From the NCBI RefSeq assembly GCF_000931935.2, contig NZ_AZAC01000048.1, positions 1-54,450 of the forward strand: 54,450 nt of DNA, written 5' to 3'. Position 1 is the stretch's first letter; each line of letters starts with the position of its first letter. Both the position numbers and the translations under genes were made by a program. The notes beneath the pieces were generated by a model. It ran no database searches and was not told the DNA's origin. It saw only the letters and a program-made list of their open reading frames with translations. Positions 8,728 to 17,938 of this stretch are shown here, piece after piece. Source of the stretch: Dethiosulfatarculus sandiegensis. GTDB lineage: Bacteria > Desulfobacterota > Desulfarculia > Desulfarculales > Desulfarculaceae.

Positions 8728-10032
8728 TTAACCGTTAAAGACCTTGTCAAAGATATAATCCACGTTTTTCAGGTGAGTGCTGGGATCAAACAGTTCATCG
8801 AGTTTGGCTTCGGCGTTTTCACCCAACGCGTCCATGACATTTTTTTCTCCGGCCAGGCGCTCCTTGAAGCTGCCTCCCTGTTTCCAGGTTTCCATGGCGT
8901 TTTTCTGCACCACCTTGTAGGCGTCCTCTCTGGTCATCCCGGCCTGGGCCAGGGCCAGAAGCACCTGCTGGCTGTGGATAAGGCCGCCGGTAAGGTTCAA
9001 GTTCCTTATCATGTGCTCGGGATAGACGGTGAGCTTTTCGATCATGGCGGCCAGGCGATGCAGGCTGTAATGCGCCGCGACGTTGGCGTCCGGTCCTATG
9101 GTCCGCTCCACTGAGGAGTGGCTTATATCTCTTTCATGCCACAAAGGCATGTTTTCCAAAGAGGCCATGGCAAAGGAGCGTAACAGTCTGGCCTGGCCGG
9201 TCAAGTTCTCGCTGCCCACCGGGTTCCTCTTGTGGGGCATGGCGCTGGAACCCTTTTGTCCGGCGCTGAAGGCCTCTTCGGCTTCCAAAACTTCGGTGCG
9301 CTGCAAATGCCTGATCTCCACGGCCAGGCGTTCAATGGTTCCGCCAAGCACAGCCAGGGTGCAGAAATATTCCGCATGTCCGTCTCTGGATACCACCTGG
9401 GTGGAGGCCGGGGCGGCTTCCAGGCCCAGATCTTCCATTACCATTTCCTCCAGCTCCGGGGGGAGATGGGCATAGGTCCCCACCGCACCGCTGATCTTGC
9501 CCCTGGCCACGGCCTTTTGGGCATTTAAAAGCCTTTTCCTGTCCCTTTTGAATTCAGCATAAAAACCGGCGAGTTTTATACCAAAGGTGACGGGTTCGGC
9601 GTGTATGCCGTGGCTGCGTCCCATCATCAGGGTGTGTTTATGCTCTTGGGCCCTTTTTTCCAAGGCGGCCAGCAGGCGGTCCAGGGCGGCTAGGATGAGA
9701 TCCGCCGAATCTTTCATCGTAAGGGCTAGGGCGGTGTCAAGGACATCGCTGCTGGTGAGCCCCAGGTGCACAAATCGGCTGGCGGGCCCTATGTGTTCGG
9801 CCAGGTTGGTCAAAAAGGCTATAACGTCGTGCTTGGTTTCCTTTTCGATCTCATCGATGCGCTCGACTTCAAAGGCGGCCTTTTCCTGAATTTCCTTTAA
9901 TTCCTGGTCCGGAATGCGGCCCAACTTGTTCCAGGCCCGGCAGGCGGCCAGCTCCACCTTGAGCCAGTTGGCGTAACGGGCCTGATCGGTCCAGAGATTG
10001 CCCATTTCGGGCAGGGTGTAACGCTTGATCAT
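8728..10032 (-). CDS. purB: adenylosuccinate lyase
   Basis: A cytosolic enzyme of purine synthesis that releases fumarate from SAICAR and from adenylosuccinate. It has 434 residues, the size of the B. subtilis type. The fumarase/aspartase superfamily signature is present as SSAMPHKRNPVGSENL (about 263-278), with the catalytic Ser in the flexible loop. The conserved TSSDVLDTALAL and the His-containing GRSHGIHAEPVTFG motif are also clear. The start is ATG 10032 (AAAAGGATAGAAAA-ATG), because the open frame that runs to 10158 has no homology. It is downstream of lepB on the same strand with a 168-base gap. Certain. Confidence 0.97.
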   Translation of the reverse strand: MIKRYTLPEMGNLWTDQARYANWLKVELAACRAWNKLGRIPDQELKEIQEKAAFEVERIDEIEKETKHDVIAFLTNLAEHIGPASRFVHLGLTSSDVLDTALALTMKDSADLILAALDRLLAALEKRAQEHKHTLMMGRSHGIHAEPVTFGIKLAGFYAEFKRDRKRLLNAQKAVARGKISGAVGTYAHLPPELEEMVMEDLGLEAAPASTQVVSRDGHAEYFCTLAVLGGTIERLAVEIRHLQRTEVLEAEEAFSAGQKGSSAMPHKRNPVGSENLTGQARLLRSFAMASLENMPLWHERDISHSSVERTIGPDANVAAHYSLHRLAAMIEKLTVYPEHMIRNLNLTGGLIHSQQVLLALAQAGMTREDAYKVVQKNAMETWKQGGSFKERLAGEKNVMDALGENAEAKLDELFDPSTHLKNVDYIFDKVFNG

Positions 10033-10200
10033 TTTTTCTATCCTTTTCGCGCTTCTTTGTCTCAGATGACCACCGGCCATATTCTGCGCGGTTAAAAGCC
10101 TGTTCAGCTGGCGTGGTTTGTAAGGTATGGCCTGGGTCTTAAAACCTTTTGCAAACAAAAGGCATATATATGGGAAAATAGGCCGGACCGCCAGTTGGGA

Positions 10201-10830
10201 TTATTTCACGATACCCGGCATTCGCTCCCAGCGGATTGCGTAACTGTCTCCCTTAAAGGCGAAATACCTGAAAAAGGCCTTGCCCTTGATATCACATAAA
10301 GGAACGCACATTCCCTTTCCCTGTGCCCAGAAACGGGAATCATATGAATTGTCCCGGTTGTCGCCCATCATAAAGAAGTGCCCGTCAGGCACCTTAAACG
10401 GCCCGAAATCCTTTCTCATCAGAGCCCGGCCCGTGAAAAAGCCCCAGGGGTCTTTTATCTTTTTGTGGTTGATATAGATATCCTTACCCCTGACCAAAAC
10501 GGTTTCCCCGGGCAGGGCCATGATCCTCTTAACAAAAGTCTGGCTTTTGTCTTCCGGATAACGGAAGACGGCAATATCTCCCCGTTCAGGCAACCCCATG
10601 GGGAGCAGCTCCAGATTGGTATAGGGCAGCTTAAGGCCATATGCGGTCTTGTTCACCAGGAAATGGTCGCCTATCTGCATGGCTGGCTCCATGGAGCCGC
10701 TGGGGACGTGACAGGCCTCAACAATGCCTCCCCGTATTATGCCTGCCAGCAAAACCGCCCAGATAAGCATCAGGGTGTAATCTTTGATGACTTTAAGCGT
10801 TTTTTCCGAGCCGCGAGATCTGTCGGCCAT
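10201..10830 (-). CDS. lepB: signal peptidase I
   Basis: A membrane peptidase of 209 residues that removes signal peptides from exported proteins on the outer face of the inner membrane. One N-terminal transmembrane helix (about 18-37) precedes the catalytic Ser46 in PSGSMEP and the catalytic Lys101 in FVKRIMALPGE. The conserved GDNRDNSYDSR box lies near 150-160. The single helix and short length resemble the non-enterobacterial type. Start ATG 10830 has AGAGGG upstream. Gene order radA - flavoprotein - lepB - purB is tight on the minus strand and may be one transcript at least as far as lepB. Confidence 0.96.
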   Translation of the reverse strand: MADRSRGSEKTLKVIKDYTLMLIWAVLLAGIIRGGIVEACHVPSGSMEPAMQIGDHFLVNKTAYGLKLPYTNLELLPMGLPERGDIAVFRYPEDKSQTFVKRIMALPGETVLVRGKDIYINHKKIKDPWGFFTGRALMRKDFGPFKVPDGHFFMMGDNRDNSYDSRFWAQGKGMCVPLCDIKGKAFFRYFAFKGDSYAIRWERMPGIVK

Positions 10831-10877
10831 GAGGTCCCTCTTTTTGTAAGAAGAGTGATTGGTTTTATTTAACAGGA

Positions 10878-11483
10878 TCACCCTATCAGACGCCGGGCCA
10901 GCTTTTCCCCCTGTTCAAATGCCACTTTCATAAGATTATTTTCTGCCTTTACCGAACCCTTGTCAAAAAAACCCATAAAGGGAGGCAATTCGGTGACATT
11001 ATAGCCAAGGGGGATAAGGGGCATGGCCAATGCCTTGATGGTTACGCCTGCTTCTCTGGGGTCCGGCTGTTCACCCACTGCATACACCAGGGCCTCTCTG
11101 CCTTGCCCGGCCAGACGGCTTTTGTATTCCCTGGGCCTGGTGTCGGTGAAATCATAATAACAGTAAAGCCGATCAATGAAGGCCTTGGCCCAGGATGTGA
11201 GGTTGTAGTTGTGCACCGGCGAACCCAGTACAAGGCCCCTGGCCTCTTCTAAAAGTGGGTAGATTTGCTGCATGTCGTCCAAGAGCCTGGTGCAGGCCTT
11301 TTTTTGACGACAGCGCTCACAGCCCAGGCAGGGGTGAACATGGAGCTTGGCCAGGTTCAGGGCCTTGGTTGCGGCCCCTGCCTGTTCGGCCCCGGCCAGA
11401 ATCTGCTCCAAGATGATCTCCGTATTGCCGTTATTGCGGGGGCTGGCGCTGAGTCCCAAGATCAGATCTTTTCGGGGTTTCAT
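10878..11483 (-). CDS. iron-sulfur flavoprotein / NADPH-dependent FMN reductase family
   Basis: A cytoplasmic protein of 201 residues with a flavodoxin-like fold. The FMN phosphate loop is SASPRNNGNTE (about 12-22) and the second flavin loop is GSPVHNYNLTSWAKAFIDR. A compact cysteine motif C52-x2-C55-x2-C58-x5-C64 matches the 4Fe-4S site of the archaeal and bacterial Isf family. Such proteins are common in anaerobes and are linked to oxygen or peroxide reduction and general electron transfer. Only 2 bases separate it from radA upstream, so the two are co-transcribed. The electron partner is not known. Confidence 0.85.
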   Translation of the reverse strand: MKPRKDLILGLSASPRNNGNTEIILEQILAGAEQAGAATKALNLAKLHVHPCLGCERCRQKKACTRLLDDMQQIYPLLEEARGLVLGSPVHNYNLTSWAKAFIDRLYCYYDFTDTRPREYKSRLAGQGREALVYAVGEQPDPREAGVTIKALAMPLIPLGYNVTELPPFMGFFDKGSVKAENNLMKVAFEQGEKLARRLIG

Positions 11484-11485
11484 CT

Positions 11486-12829
11486 TTAATCCAATACCAT
11501 TTCCAGGGCGTCTTCCAGGCGCTTGGCCTGTAAAAGGCGAATTTTTTGTGTTTTTTTCTGGCTTTGCGCGGCGCTTAACGCCCTTCCGAACCCCTGTCTG
11601 GAGGCCTCGGCCAGGCGGGCTTCGGTCCTGCCCACGGCCCTGAGCTCCCCGGCCAGCCCCACCTCGCCGAAGCAGACCAGGTCCGGCGGCAGGGGGCGGT
11701 TTCGCAAGGAACTGGCCATGGCGCAGGCCACGGCCAGGTCTGAGGCGGGTTCGGTTAGTTTCACCCCCCCTGCGACATTTATAAATACATCAGAGGTGCT
11801 TAAGTCCAGGCCGGTGTGGATGGAGAGCACTGCGGTTAGCATGTGCAGCCGTCCCTGATCCACGCCAAGGGCCTGCCTGCGGGGCATGGCCAGTCCGGAT
11901 GGGCTCACCAGGGCCTGAATCTCCACCAAAAGGGGCCTGGTGCCGTTCACCGCAGCGCAGACCGCACTGCCTGGAGCGCCTTCCGGCCGATGCTCCAAGA
12001 GCATGGCCGAGGGATTTTTTACGGTGGAAAGGCCGGAGTCGGTCATCTCAAAGACTCCCACCTCGTCGGTGGCGCCAAAACGGTTTTTTACAGCCCTTAA
12101 AAGCCTCAGCCGCATGGAAGGTTCACTTTCGAAATAGAGCACCGTGTCAACCAGGTGCTCAAGGAGCCTGGGCCCGGCCAGGGAGCCTTCCTTGGTTACA
12201 TGTCCCACCAAAAACACTGCCGCCCCGGTCTCCTTGGCCAGGGCTGCCAGTTCAGAGGCGCAGTGACGGACCTGGCCCACGCTTCCCGCCCCACCGGCCA
12301 GTTCGCTTGAGCGCACGGTCTGGATGGAGTCGACAATGCAGGCGGTGTAATTGTCTCTGGTGACGGCCTGTTTAATGGTCTCCAGGCCTGTTTCGGCCAT
12401 GAGCATGACTTCCAGGGCCTCGGCCCCCAGGCGTCTGGCCCTGAGCCCCACCTGGCGCACCGATTCCTCTGCCGATACATAAAGGGCCTTGTGACCGCTT
12501 CGCCCCAGCCGGGCGGCCAGTTGCAGCATAAGTGTCGATTTGCCTATCCCCGGCTCGCCCCCCACCAAAACCACCATCCCCTGGACCAGTCCTCCTCCGA
12601 GCACCCGATCCAGTTCTGTCAGGCCGCTGGTGGCCCTGGGCTCCGGTGTGGTGAGGGCCTGGACCAGGCTGATCAGTTCAGGGGATTTTGCCTGGGCTCC
12701 CGAGGGAGTCTGGGGCGGTTTCTCTTCTTCCAGGGAGTCCCAGGCCCGGCAGGTCGGACAGCGCCCCAACCATTTTGGGGTGACGGCTCCGCATTCTCGA
12801 CATACAAATACGGTTTTGGGCTTGCTCAA
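11486..12829 (-). CDS. radA: DNA repair protein RadA
   Basis: RadA (Sms) is a RecA-like ATPase that helps branch migration during recombinational repair. It has 447 residues, the usual length. Domains: an N-terminal C4 zinc finger (C10, C13, C24, C27), a RecA-type ATPase core with Walker A GEPGIGKST (91-99), the diagnostic KNRFG motif (near 255) and a C-terminal Lon-protease-like domain (GLAMPRRQALGVD, INVAGGVKLTEPASDLAVA). First gene of the minus-strand set that continues with the flavoprotein and lepB; divergent from trxA. Certain. Confidence 0.97.
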   Translation of the reverse strand: MSKPKTVFVCRECGAVTPKWLGRCPTCRAWDSLEEEKPPQTPSGAQAKSPELISLVQALTTPEPRATSGLTELDRVLGGGLVQGMVVLVGGEPGIGKSTLMLQLAARLGRSGHKALYVSAEESVRQVGLRARRLGAEALEVMLMAETGLETIKQAVTRDNYTACIVDSIQTVRSSELAGGAGSVGQVRHCASELAALAKETGAAVFLVGHVTKEGSLAGPRLLEHLVDTVLYFESEPSMRLRLLRAVKNRFGATDEVGVFEMTDSGLSTVKNPSAMLLEHRPEGAPGSAVCAAVNGTRPLLVEIQALVSPSGLAMPRRQALGVDQGRLHMLTAVLSIHTGLDLSTSDVFINVAGGVKLTEPASDLAVACAMASSLRNRPLPPDLVCFGEVGLAGELRAVGRTEARLAEASRQGFGRALSAAQSQKKTQKIRLLQAKRLEDALEMVLD

Positions 12830-12912
12830 GTGTTTTCTCCTGCATACAAAACTGAAAGGACATGGTACGTTTACTCTAAGCCCCTGTCAATGGAATGTAA
12901 ATCCGGGTTACG

Positions 12913-12941
12913 TTGACAAACATATCGCGAAGCATTAATGT
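12913..12941 (+). promoter_or_regulatory. candidate sigma-70 promoter of trxA-trxB-bamD
   Basis: A perfect -35 TTGACA (12913-12918), a 17-base spacer and a -10-like TAATGT (12936-12941). The -35 context GTTGACAAAC is the same as in the candidate promoter before cinA at 20.9 kb. The -10 is weak (3 of 6). Confidence 0.5.
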
Positions 12942-12959
12942 TCATTGTAATAGCCATGG

Positions 12960-12984
12960 GAGCCAGTCAGAGCTTGACTGGCTC
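12960..12984 (+). other. 10-bp hairpin in the trxA leader
   Basis: GAGCCAGTCA pairs perfectly with TGACTGGCTC around the 5-base loop GAGCT. It lies between the candidate promoter and the trxA ribosome site and is not followed by a T-run, so it is more likely an mRNA 5' stabiliser or protein site than a terminator. Confidence 0.5.
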
Positions 12985-13014
12985 GATTTGTAAATTATGC
13001 TAAGGAGCGCCGTA

Positions 13015-13341
13015 ATGTCGGAAAATATACTTCATGTCACCGACGACACCTTTGAAACTGAGATTTTGAAGAGCGAGTTGCCGGTATTGGTGGACTTTTG
13101 GGCGGCTTGGTGCGGCCCCTGCCGGGCTATTGCCCCGGTGGTGGAAGAGCTGGCCCAGGAATTTACCGGCAAAGTGAAGGTTGCCAAGATGAATGTGGAT
13201 GAAAACCCCCAGACTCCGGGTAAATTTGGTATTCGCGCCATCCCCACCCTGATCTTCTTCAAGGGCGGAGAAGTGGTGGATCAGATTACCGGTGCGGTCT
13301 CCAAATCTCATTTGGAAGAATCGCTTAAGAAGATCGCTTAG
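13015..13341 (+). CDS. trxA: thioredoxin
   Basis: A cytosolic disulfide reductant of 108 residues. The active site is WCGPC with C33 and C36, the cis-Pro loop is IRAIPTLIFF, and the buried Asp is D27 in LVDFWAAW. The start is ATG 13015, preceded by AAGGAG with 7-base spacing; an upstream in-frame codon at 12997 lacks such a site. It is followed after 30 bases by trxB, its reductase, so the two partners are made together. Confidence 0.97.
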   Translation: MSENILHVTDDTFETEILKSELPVLVDFWAAWCGPCRAIAPVVEELAQEFTGKVKVAKMNVDENPQTPGKFGIRAIPTLIFFKGGEVVDQITGAVSKSHLEESLKKIA

Positions 13342-13371
13342 CACTCTTGCAGACGGTGAGGGGTTAATCCC

Positions 13372-14295
13372 ATGGAACAACGTGAGTTAGTCATCGTTGG
13401 GGGAGGTCCCGCCGGGCTGACCGCCGGTCTTTATGCCGCCAGGGCCAAGCTGGATGTGGTACTCTTGGAAAGCTTGAGCCCCGGCGGCCAGGTTCTGACC
13501 ACCGACATGATTGAGAACTGGCCCGGGGATGTGGATGGGGTCTCTGGTTTTGACTTGGCTGACCGCATGCGTGATCATGCGCTCAAGTTCGGTCTGGAGA
13601 TCAGGTCCGCCGAGGTGACCAAACTTGAAGATAAGGGAGATGTGAAAATCATCTCCACGCCCAAAGAAGAGATAAAGGCCAAAACAGTGGTGCTTTGCCC
13701 CGGCGCCAGGCCCAGGCAATTGGGCATTCCGGGTGAAGAGGAGCTGACCGGCAAGGGAGTCTCCTACTGCGGCACCTGCGACGGCCCCTTCTACAAAAAC
13801 GCCACGATTGCCGCCATTGGCGGAGGCAACACGGCTGTTGAAGAGGCGGTTTTTTTGACCAAATTCGCAGACAAGGTCTATCTGCTGCACCGCCGCGATG
13901 AGCTGCGGGCCAGGGGGGTCTTGGCTGACAGGGTTTTGGAAAACGATAAGATTGAAGTGCTTTGGTCTCACCAGCCTTTGAAGGTTCAGGGCGGAGATCA
14001 GGGGGTTCAGTCACTTTTGATCAAAAACCTTAAAGACGGTAGCGAACGAGAGCTTAAGGTGGATGGGGCTTTTGTTTTCGTAGGCACCATTCCCAACACC
14101 GAGTTTTTAAAGGACGCGGTGGATATGACCTCCGGTGGATTTATCAAGGTTGACGCAAGGCAGAAAACCTCTATCCCCGGGGTCTTCGCGGCGGGCGACT
14201 GCTGTGATAAGCTGTTGAGGCAGGTTGTGGTTGCCGCTGGTGAAGGCGCAACTGCGGCCTATGCCGCCCAACGCTACCTGGAAGATCATTCATGA
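13372..14295 (+). CDS. trxB: thioredoxin-disulfide reductase
   Basis: A flavoenzyme of 307 residues that passes electrons from NADPH to thioredoxin. FAD-binding GGGPAG lies at 10-15, the redox-active CxxC is C133-GT-C136 in YCGTCDGPF, the NADPH-binding GGGNTAVEEA follows and the FAD motif GVFAAGDCCDK is near the C-terminus. It lies directly after trxA and overlaps bamD by the 4 bases ATGA. The pyridine nucleotide preference was not tested, since some deltaproteobacterial enzymes use other donors; the loop after GGGNTAVEEA (LLHRRDELRA) keeps the HRR pattern usual for NADPH. Confidence 0.96.
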   Translation: MEQRELVIVGGGPAGLTAGLYAARAKLDVVLLESLSPGGQVLTTDMIENWPGDVDGVSGFDLADRMRDHALKFGLEIRSAEVTKLEDKGDVKIISTPKEEIKAKTVVLCPGARPRQLGIPGEEELTGKGVSYCGTCDGPFYKNATIAAIGGGNTAVEEAVFLTKFADKVYLLHRRDELRARGVLADRVLENDKIEVLWSHQPLKVQGGDQGVQSLLIKNLKDGSERELKVDGAFVFVGTIPNTEFLKDAVDMTSGGFIKVDARQKTSIPGVFAAGDCCDKLLRQVVVAAGEGATAAYAAQRYLEDHS

Positions 14296-15098
14296 ACAAA
14301 AAAGCATCCCTGCTGATCTTAGGTTTACTTCTGGCGCTGTTTGCGCTGGCTTCGGGCTGCGGCTTTGGCTTTGATTCAGGCGGCTCTCCCGAGGCCTTTG
14401 ACACTCCGGCCCAGGTTTTGGCCAACGAGGCGGAAACCCTCTACAATGAGGGTGAATTCGACGAGGCCGCCGAGTTGTTCCAACAACTTAAGGACCGTTA
14501 CCCTTACAGCCGCTACGCCCTATTGGCCGACTTAAGAGTTGCCGACGCCTATGCCAAGGCAGGCAGGGATGAAGAAGCGGTCCTGGCTTATGACGACTTT
14601 GTGCGTTTGCACCCCAAAAACGAGGCTGTCCCCTATGCCATTTACAAAATGGGCATGGTTTTCAGACAGCAGATGCTCACTCCGGATCGGGACCCAAGCA
14701 ACTCCAAAAAGGCGGTGGATGCCTTTGAACGCCTGATAAAGGAGTATCCGAACACCGAATGGGCCGAAAAGGCAAAGCCGCGTTTGCAGGAGACCCTGGA
14801 AAACCTGGTTCAACACGAAATGGATGTGGGACTCTTTTACTATCGCACCGACCGTTTTCGGGCGGCCATGAGCAGGTTCAAGAGGGTCATCAGCCATTAC
14901 CCGGATGTGGGCCTTTATGACGAGGCCATGGACTACATCCAAAAATGCCAGGTGGCCCTGGCTGATCTGGATGAGAGCAGGGATGACGAGTCTTTACTGC
15001 AGCAACGCAGGGATCTGAATATCTTTGACCGGGGTGATGACTATGACCAGAATCGCAACCCGGATATGGATGACCCCTTAGACCGCATTGACCGCTGA
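14292..15098 (+). CDS. bamD: outer membrane assembly lipoprotein BamD
   Basis: BamD is an outer-membrane lipoprotein of the Bam complex that inserts beta-barrel proteins. It has 268 residues. The lipobox ASGC puts the lipid on a Cys near 23. The mature part has TPR-like repeats typical of BamD/YfiO: AETLYNEGEFDEAAELFQQL, the conserved YPYSRYALLADLRVADAYAKAGR and a third repeat with FRAAMSRFKRVI. The C-terminal tail is very acidic. It overlaps trxB by 4 bases (translational coupling). Two hairpin terminators follow. Its presence shows a diderm cell envelope. Confidence 0.92.
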   Translation: MNKKASLLILGLLLALFALASGCGFGFDSGGSPEAFDTPAQVLANEAETLYNEGEFDEAAELFQQLKDRYPYSRYALLADLRVADAYAKAGRDEEAVLAYDDFVRLHPKNEAVPYAIYKMGMVFRQQMLTPDRDPSNSKKAVDAFERLIKEYPNTEWAEKAKPRLQETLENLVQHEMDVGLFYYRTDRFRAAMSRFKRVISHYPDVGLYDEAMDYIQKCQVALADLDESRDDESLLQQRRDLNIFDRGDDYDQNRNPDMDDPLDRIDR

Positions 15099-15122
15099 GC
15101 TCGTTTTTAAATTAGGATTTTA

Positions 15123-15157
15123 AAGGGGCCTTATGTTCTCTGAGCATAAGGCCCCTT
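15123..15157 (+). terminator. first hairpin after bamD
   Basis: AAGGGGCCTTATG pairs perfectly over 13 bp with CATAAGGCCCCTT around a 9-base loop. Only a short T-rich stretch follows. Confidence 0.6.
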
Positions 15158-15169
15158 GATTTATAGATA

Positions 15170-15205
15170 AAAACCCCGTCGGGCAAAGCCAGACGGGGTT
15201 TTTTA
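15170..15205. terminator. bidirectional terminator between bamD and alaS
   Basis: AAACCCCGTC pairs with GACGGGGTTT, with TTTTTT on the plus side and TTTTT on the minus side. It can end both the trxA-trxB-bamD transcript and the convergent cinA-thpR-recA-alaS transcript. Confidence 0.85.
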
Positions 15206-15226
15206 TTTCCTGTATGGCAAGCAAAA

Positions 15227-17884
15227 TCAGGCGGTTTGCTGCAACTGCTCCCTCACCAGTTCAGGGGCCTTGGCCATGGCCTGGGGCAGGCCGTCCGGAT
15301 TCTGGCCGCCTGCCTGGGCCAGGTCCGGTTTGCCGCCGCCGCCGCCGCCCACCATGGGGGCCAGGGCCTTGACCAGGTTTCCGGCATGAACCTTTTTAAC
15401 CAGGTCCTTGGTGACCAGGACTAAAAGCAGGGCTTTTTTGCCCGCCTTGGCTCCCAGGACAACCACTCCGGAACCAATGCGGTCCCTTAAAGTGTCGCTC
15501 AGTTCACGCAGGGATTTGGGGTTGTCCGTGGTTACCTGAGTGGCCAGGACCTTGACCCCGTCTATCTCCACAGCGTCTTCCAAAAGATCTTTGGTGCCTG
15601 CGCTGGCCAGCTGGGTCTTGAGTTTCTCCATTTCCCGCTCTGTTTCCTTAAGCTGAGCCTGCAGCTTGGTCAGGCGGGGAACCAGCTCCTGGCGTCCCAC
15701 TTTAAGGGCCGCGGCGGCCTGGTTCAGCTGGTCTTCCATATCCTGCATGGCCAGGATCGCGCCATGGCCGGTCTGGGCTTCCAAGCGCCTGACACCGGCG
15801 GCCACCGAAGTTTCTCCGATGACCTTGACCAGGCCAATATCCCCGGTTCTGTGGGCATGGGTGCCTCCGCAGAGTTCCTTGCTGACTCCCGGAATGGAGA
15901 CAATGCGCACCTGATCGCCGTAGCGTTCTTCAAAGAGTGCGGTGGCTCCGGATTTCATGGCCTCTTCCAGGCCCATGACCTGGGTGTCCAGGCAGATATT
16001 GGCCCTCACCGCCTGGTTGACCTCATTTTCAATAGCCTTGATCTGTTCCGGGGTCACTGCCTCGAAGTGGCTGAAGTCAAAGCGCAGCCGGTCTGGTGAA
16101 ACCAATGAGCCCGCCTGCTTGACATGGTCGCCCAGGGTGTTGCGCAAAGCCGCATGCAAAAGATGGGTGGCAGTGTGGTTGGCCGCCGTGCGGGCCCTTT
16201 GTTCGGCCGAGACTTCCATCGAAAGTTCCTGCCCCTGGCTGAGGCTGCCTTCAAACACCTTGATTTTGTGCACATAAATGCTGCCACCGGGTTTGGTGAC
16301 GCCTGTGACCTCCGCCTTGCCTTGAGAACCGGTCATCTGCCCGGTGTCTCCCAGCTGGCCGCCTGCGTCGGCGTAGAAGGGGGTCCGGTCGGTCACAACC
16401 TCGGCCTCCTGGCCCGTTCCGATTTGGTCGACCCGGTTGCCGTCGACCAGAATCAAAACCGCTTTGCCCTTGGCCTCCAGGGTTTCATAGCCTTTGAATT
16501 CCGTAGCAAAACCCTGGGAACTCAGTTCTTCCAGGGCAGGGGGCATTGCTTCCTCGCCGCTCCCTTTCCAGGCTGCGCGGCTGCGGCTGCGCTGGGTCTC
16601 CATGGCCCGGTCAAAGCCCGGCTCGTCCACGCTTAATCCCTCTTCTTCCACAATGGTCATGGTGAGATCCAGGGGGAAGCCGTAGGTGTCGTACAATTTA
16701 AAGGCGGTGTCTCCGCTTAAGACCGTCTCTCCCTTGGCCTTGGCCTCGCCTGTGGCGTCGTAAAGAATTTTGAGGCCGGTGTCCAGGGTTTCGCCAAAAC
16801 GTTCTTCTTCCTTGGTAATGACCTTGTCGATAAAGGCGCGGGAATCCACCAGAGAGGGATAGGCGCCTTTCATCTGGTCAATGACCTCCTGGGCCACCTG
16901 GTGCAGGAAAACCTCTTTGAGCCCAAGTTTGCGGCCATGGCGGGCAGCCCTGCGCAGAATGCGCCTGAGCACATACCCCCTGCCTTCGTTTTTGGGCAGG
17001 ATGCCGTCTGAGATCAGGAAGGTGCAGGCCCTGGCATGATCGGCGATCACGCGCAGGCTTACGTCATCCTCTTCGTTTTTACCGTAACTGGTTCCGGCCA
17101 GCTGGGCAGCCACATCCATGATGGGAGTGAAAAGGTCTGTATCATAGTTGCTGTATTTACCCTGGACCACGGCACTTATGCGCTCAAGCCCCATGCCTGT
17201 GTCAATGCTGGGCTTCGGAAGCGGGGTGAGCTTGCCGCTTTCATCCCTGTTGTACTGCATAAAGACCAGGTTCCACAGCTCCAGGTAACGGTCGCAGTCG
17301 CAACCCACGGCACAGTCAGCGCGTCCGCAACCGTGTTCCGGCCCCTGGTCTATGTGAATCTCGGAGCAGGGGCCGCAGGGGCCGGTGTCACCCATGGACC
17401 AGAAGTTTTCCTCTTCACCCAGGCGCACAATACGCTCCGGCTTCACCCCGACTTCAGACTGCCAAAGCTCCGCGGCCTCGTCGTCCGTCTCGAATACGCT
17501 TACCCATAACTTATCCTTGGGCAAGCCGTAACCCTCTGTGAGAAGTTCCCAGGCAAAACGGATGGCGTCCTGCTTGAAATAGTCGCCAAAACTGAAGTTG
17601 CCGAGCATTTCAAAGAAAGTGTGGTGCCTTGGCGTGCGCCCCACATTCTCCAGGTCATTGTGCTTGCCCGATGCGCGGAAACACTTCTGGCTGGTTGTGG
17701 CGCGTATATAATCCCGTTTGGCCTGTCCCAAAAACAACTTCTTGAACTGAACCATACCTGCGTTGGTAAACAGAAGCGTGGGGTCATCCTTGGGAACCAA
17801 AGGAGAACTGGCCACTATCTTGTGGCCTTGCTTGTTAAAATAATCCAAAAATATTTGGCGGATATCATTACCGCTGGTGCTCAT
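15227..17884 (-). CDS. alaS: alanine-tRNA ligase
   Basis: A cytosolic class II synthetase of 885 residues that charges tRNA-Ala and removes misacylated Ser/Gly. The aminoacylation core starts at FLDYFNKQGHK and includes the motif-2 region ATTSQKCFRASGKHNDLENVG. The editing domain has HTATHLLHAALR (zinc-binding HxxxH) and CGGTHAHRTGDIG. The C-terminal C-Ala domain ends with a Gly-rich stretch GGGGGGKPDLAQAGG. A CxxC-rich insert (CGRADCAVGCDCDRY) near 185-200 fits the bacterial type. Start ATG 17884 has AAAGGATAGCGCCC before it. It follows recA closely, a common pairing. Confidence 0.97.
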   Translation of the reverse strand: MSTSGNDIRQIFLDYFNKQGHKIVASSPLVPKDDPTLLFTNAGMVQFKKLFLGQAKRDYIRATTSQKCFRASGKHNDLENVGRTPRHHTFFEMLGNFSFGDYFKQDAIRFAWELLTEGYGLPKDKLWVSVFETDDEAAELWQSEVGVKPERIVRLGEEENFWSMGDTGPCGPCSEIHIDQGPEHGCGRADCAVGCDCDRYLELWNLVFMQYNRDESGKLTPLPKPSIDTGMGLERISAVVQGKYSNYDTDLFTPIMDVAAQLAGTSYGKNEEDDVSLRVIADHARACTFLISDGILPKNEGRGYVLRRILRRAARHGRKLGLKEVFLHQVAQEVIDQMKGAYPSLVDSRAFIDKVITKEEERFGETLDTGLKILYDATGEAKAKGETVLSGDTAFKLYDTYGFPLDLTMTIVEEEGLSVDEPGFDRAMETQRSRSRAAWKGSGEEAMPPALEELSSQGFATEFKGYETLEAKGKAVLILVDGNRVDQIGTGQEAEVVTDRTPFYADAGGQLGDTGQMTGSQGKAEVTGVTKPGGSIYVHKIKVFEGSLSQGQELSMEVSAEQRARTAANHTATHLLHAALRNTLGDHVKQAGSLVSPDRLRFDFSHFEAVTPEQIKAIENEVNQAVRANICLDTQVMGLEEAMKSGATALFEERYGDQVRIVSIPGVSKELCGGTHAHRTGDIGLVKVIGETSVAAGVRRLEAQTGHGAILAMQDMEDQLNQAAAALKVGRQELVPRLTKLQAQLKETEREMEKLKTQLASAGTKDLLEDAVEIDGVKVLATQVTTDNPKSLRELSDTLRDRIGSGVVVLGAKAGKKALLLVLVTKDLVKKVHAGNLVKALAPMVGGGGGGKPDLAQAGGQNPDGLPQAMAKAPELVREQLQQTA

Positions 17885-17938
17885 GGGCGCTATCCTTTTG
17901 TCTGTTTGGCCTCGGCCGCTTCAAATAGTGGCCGGTAA

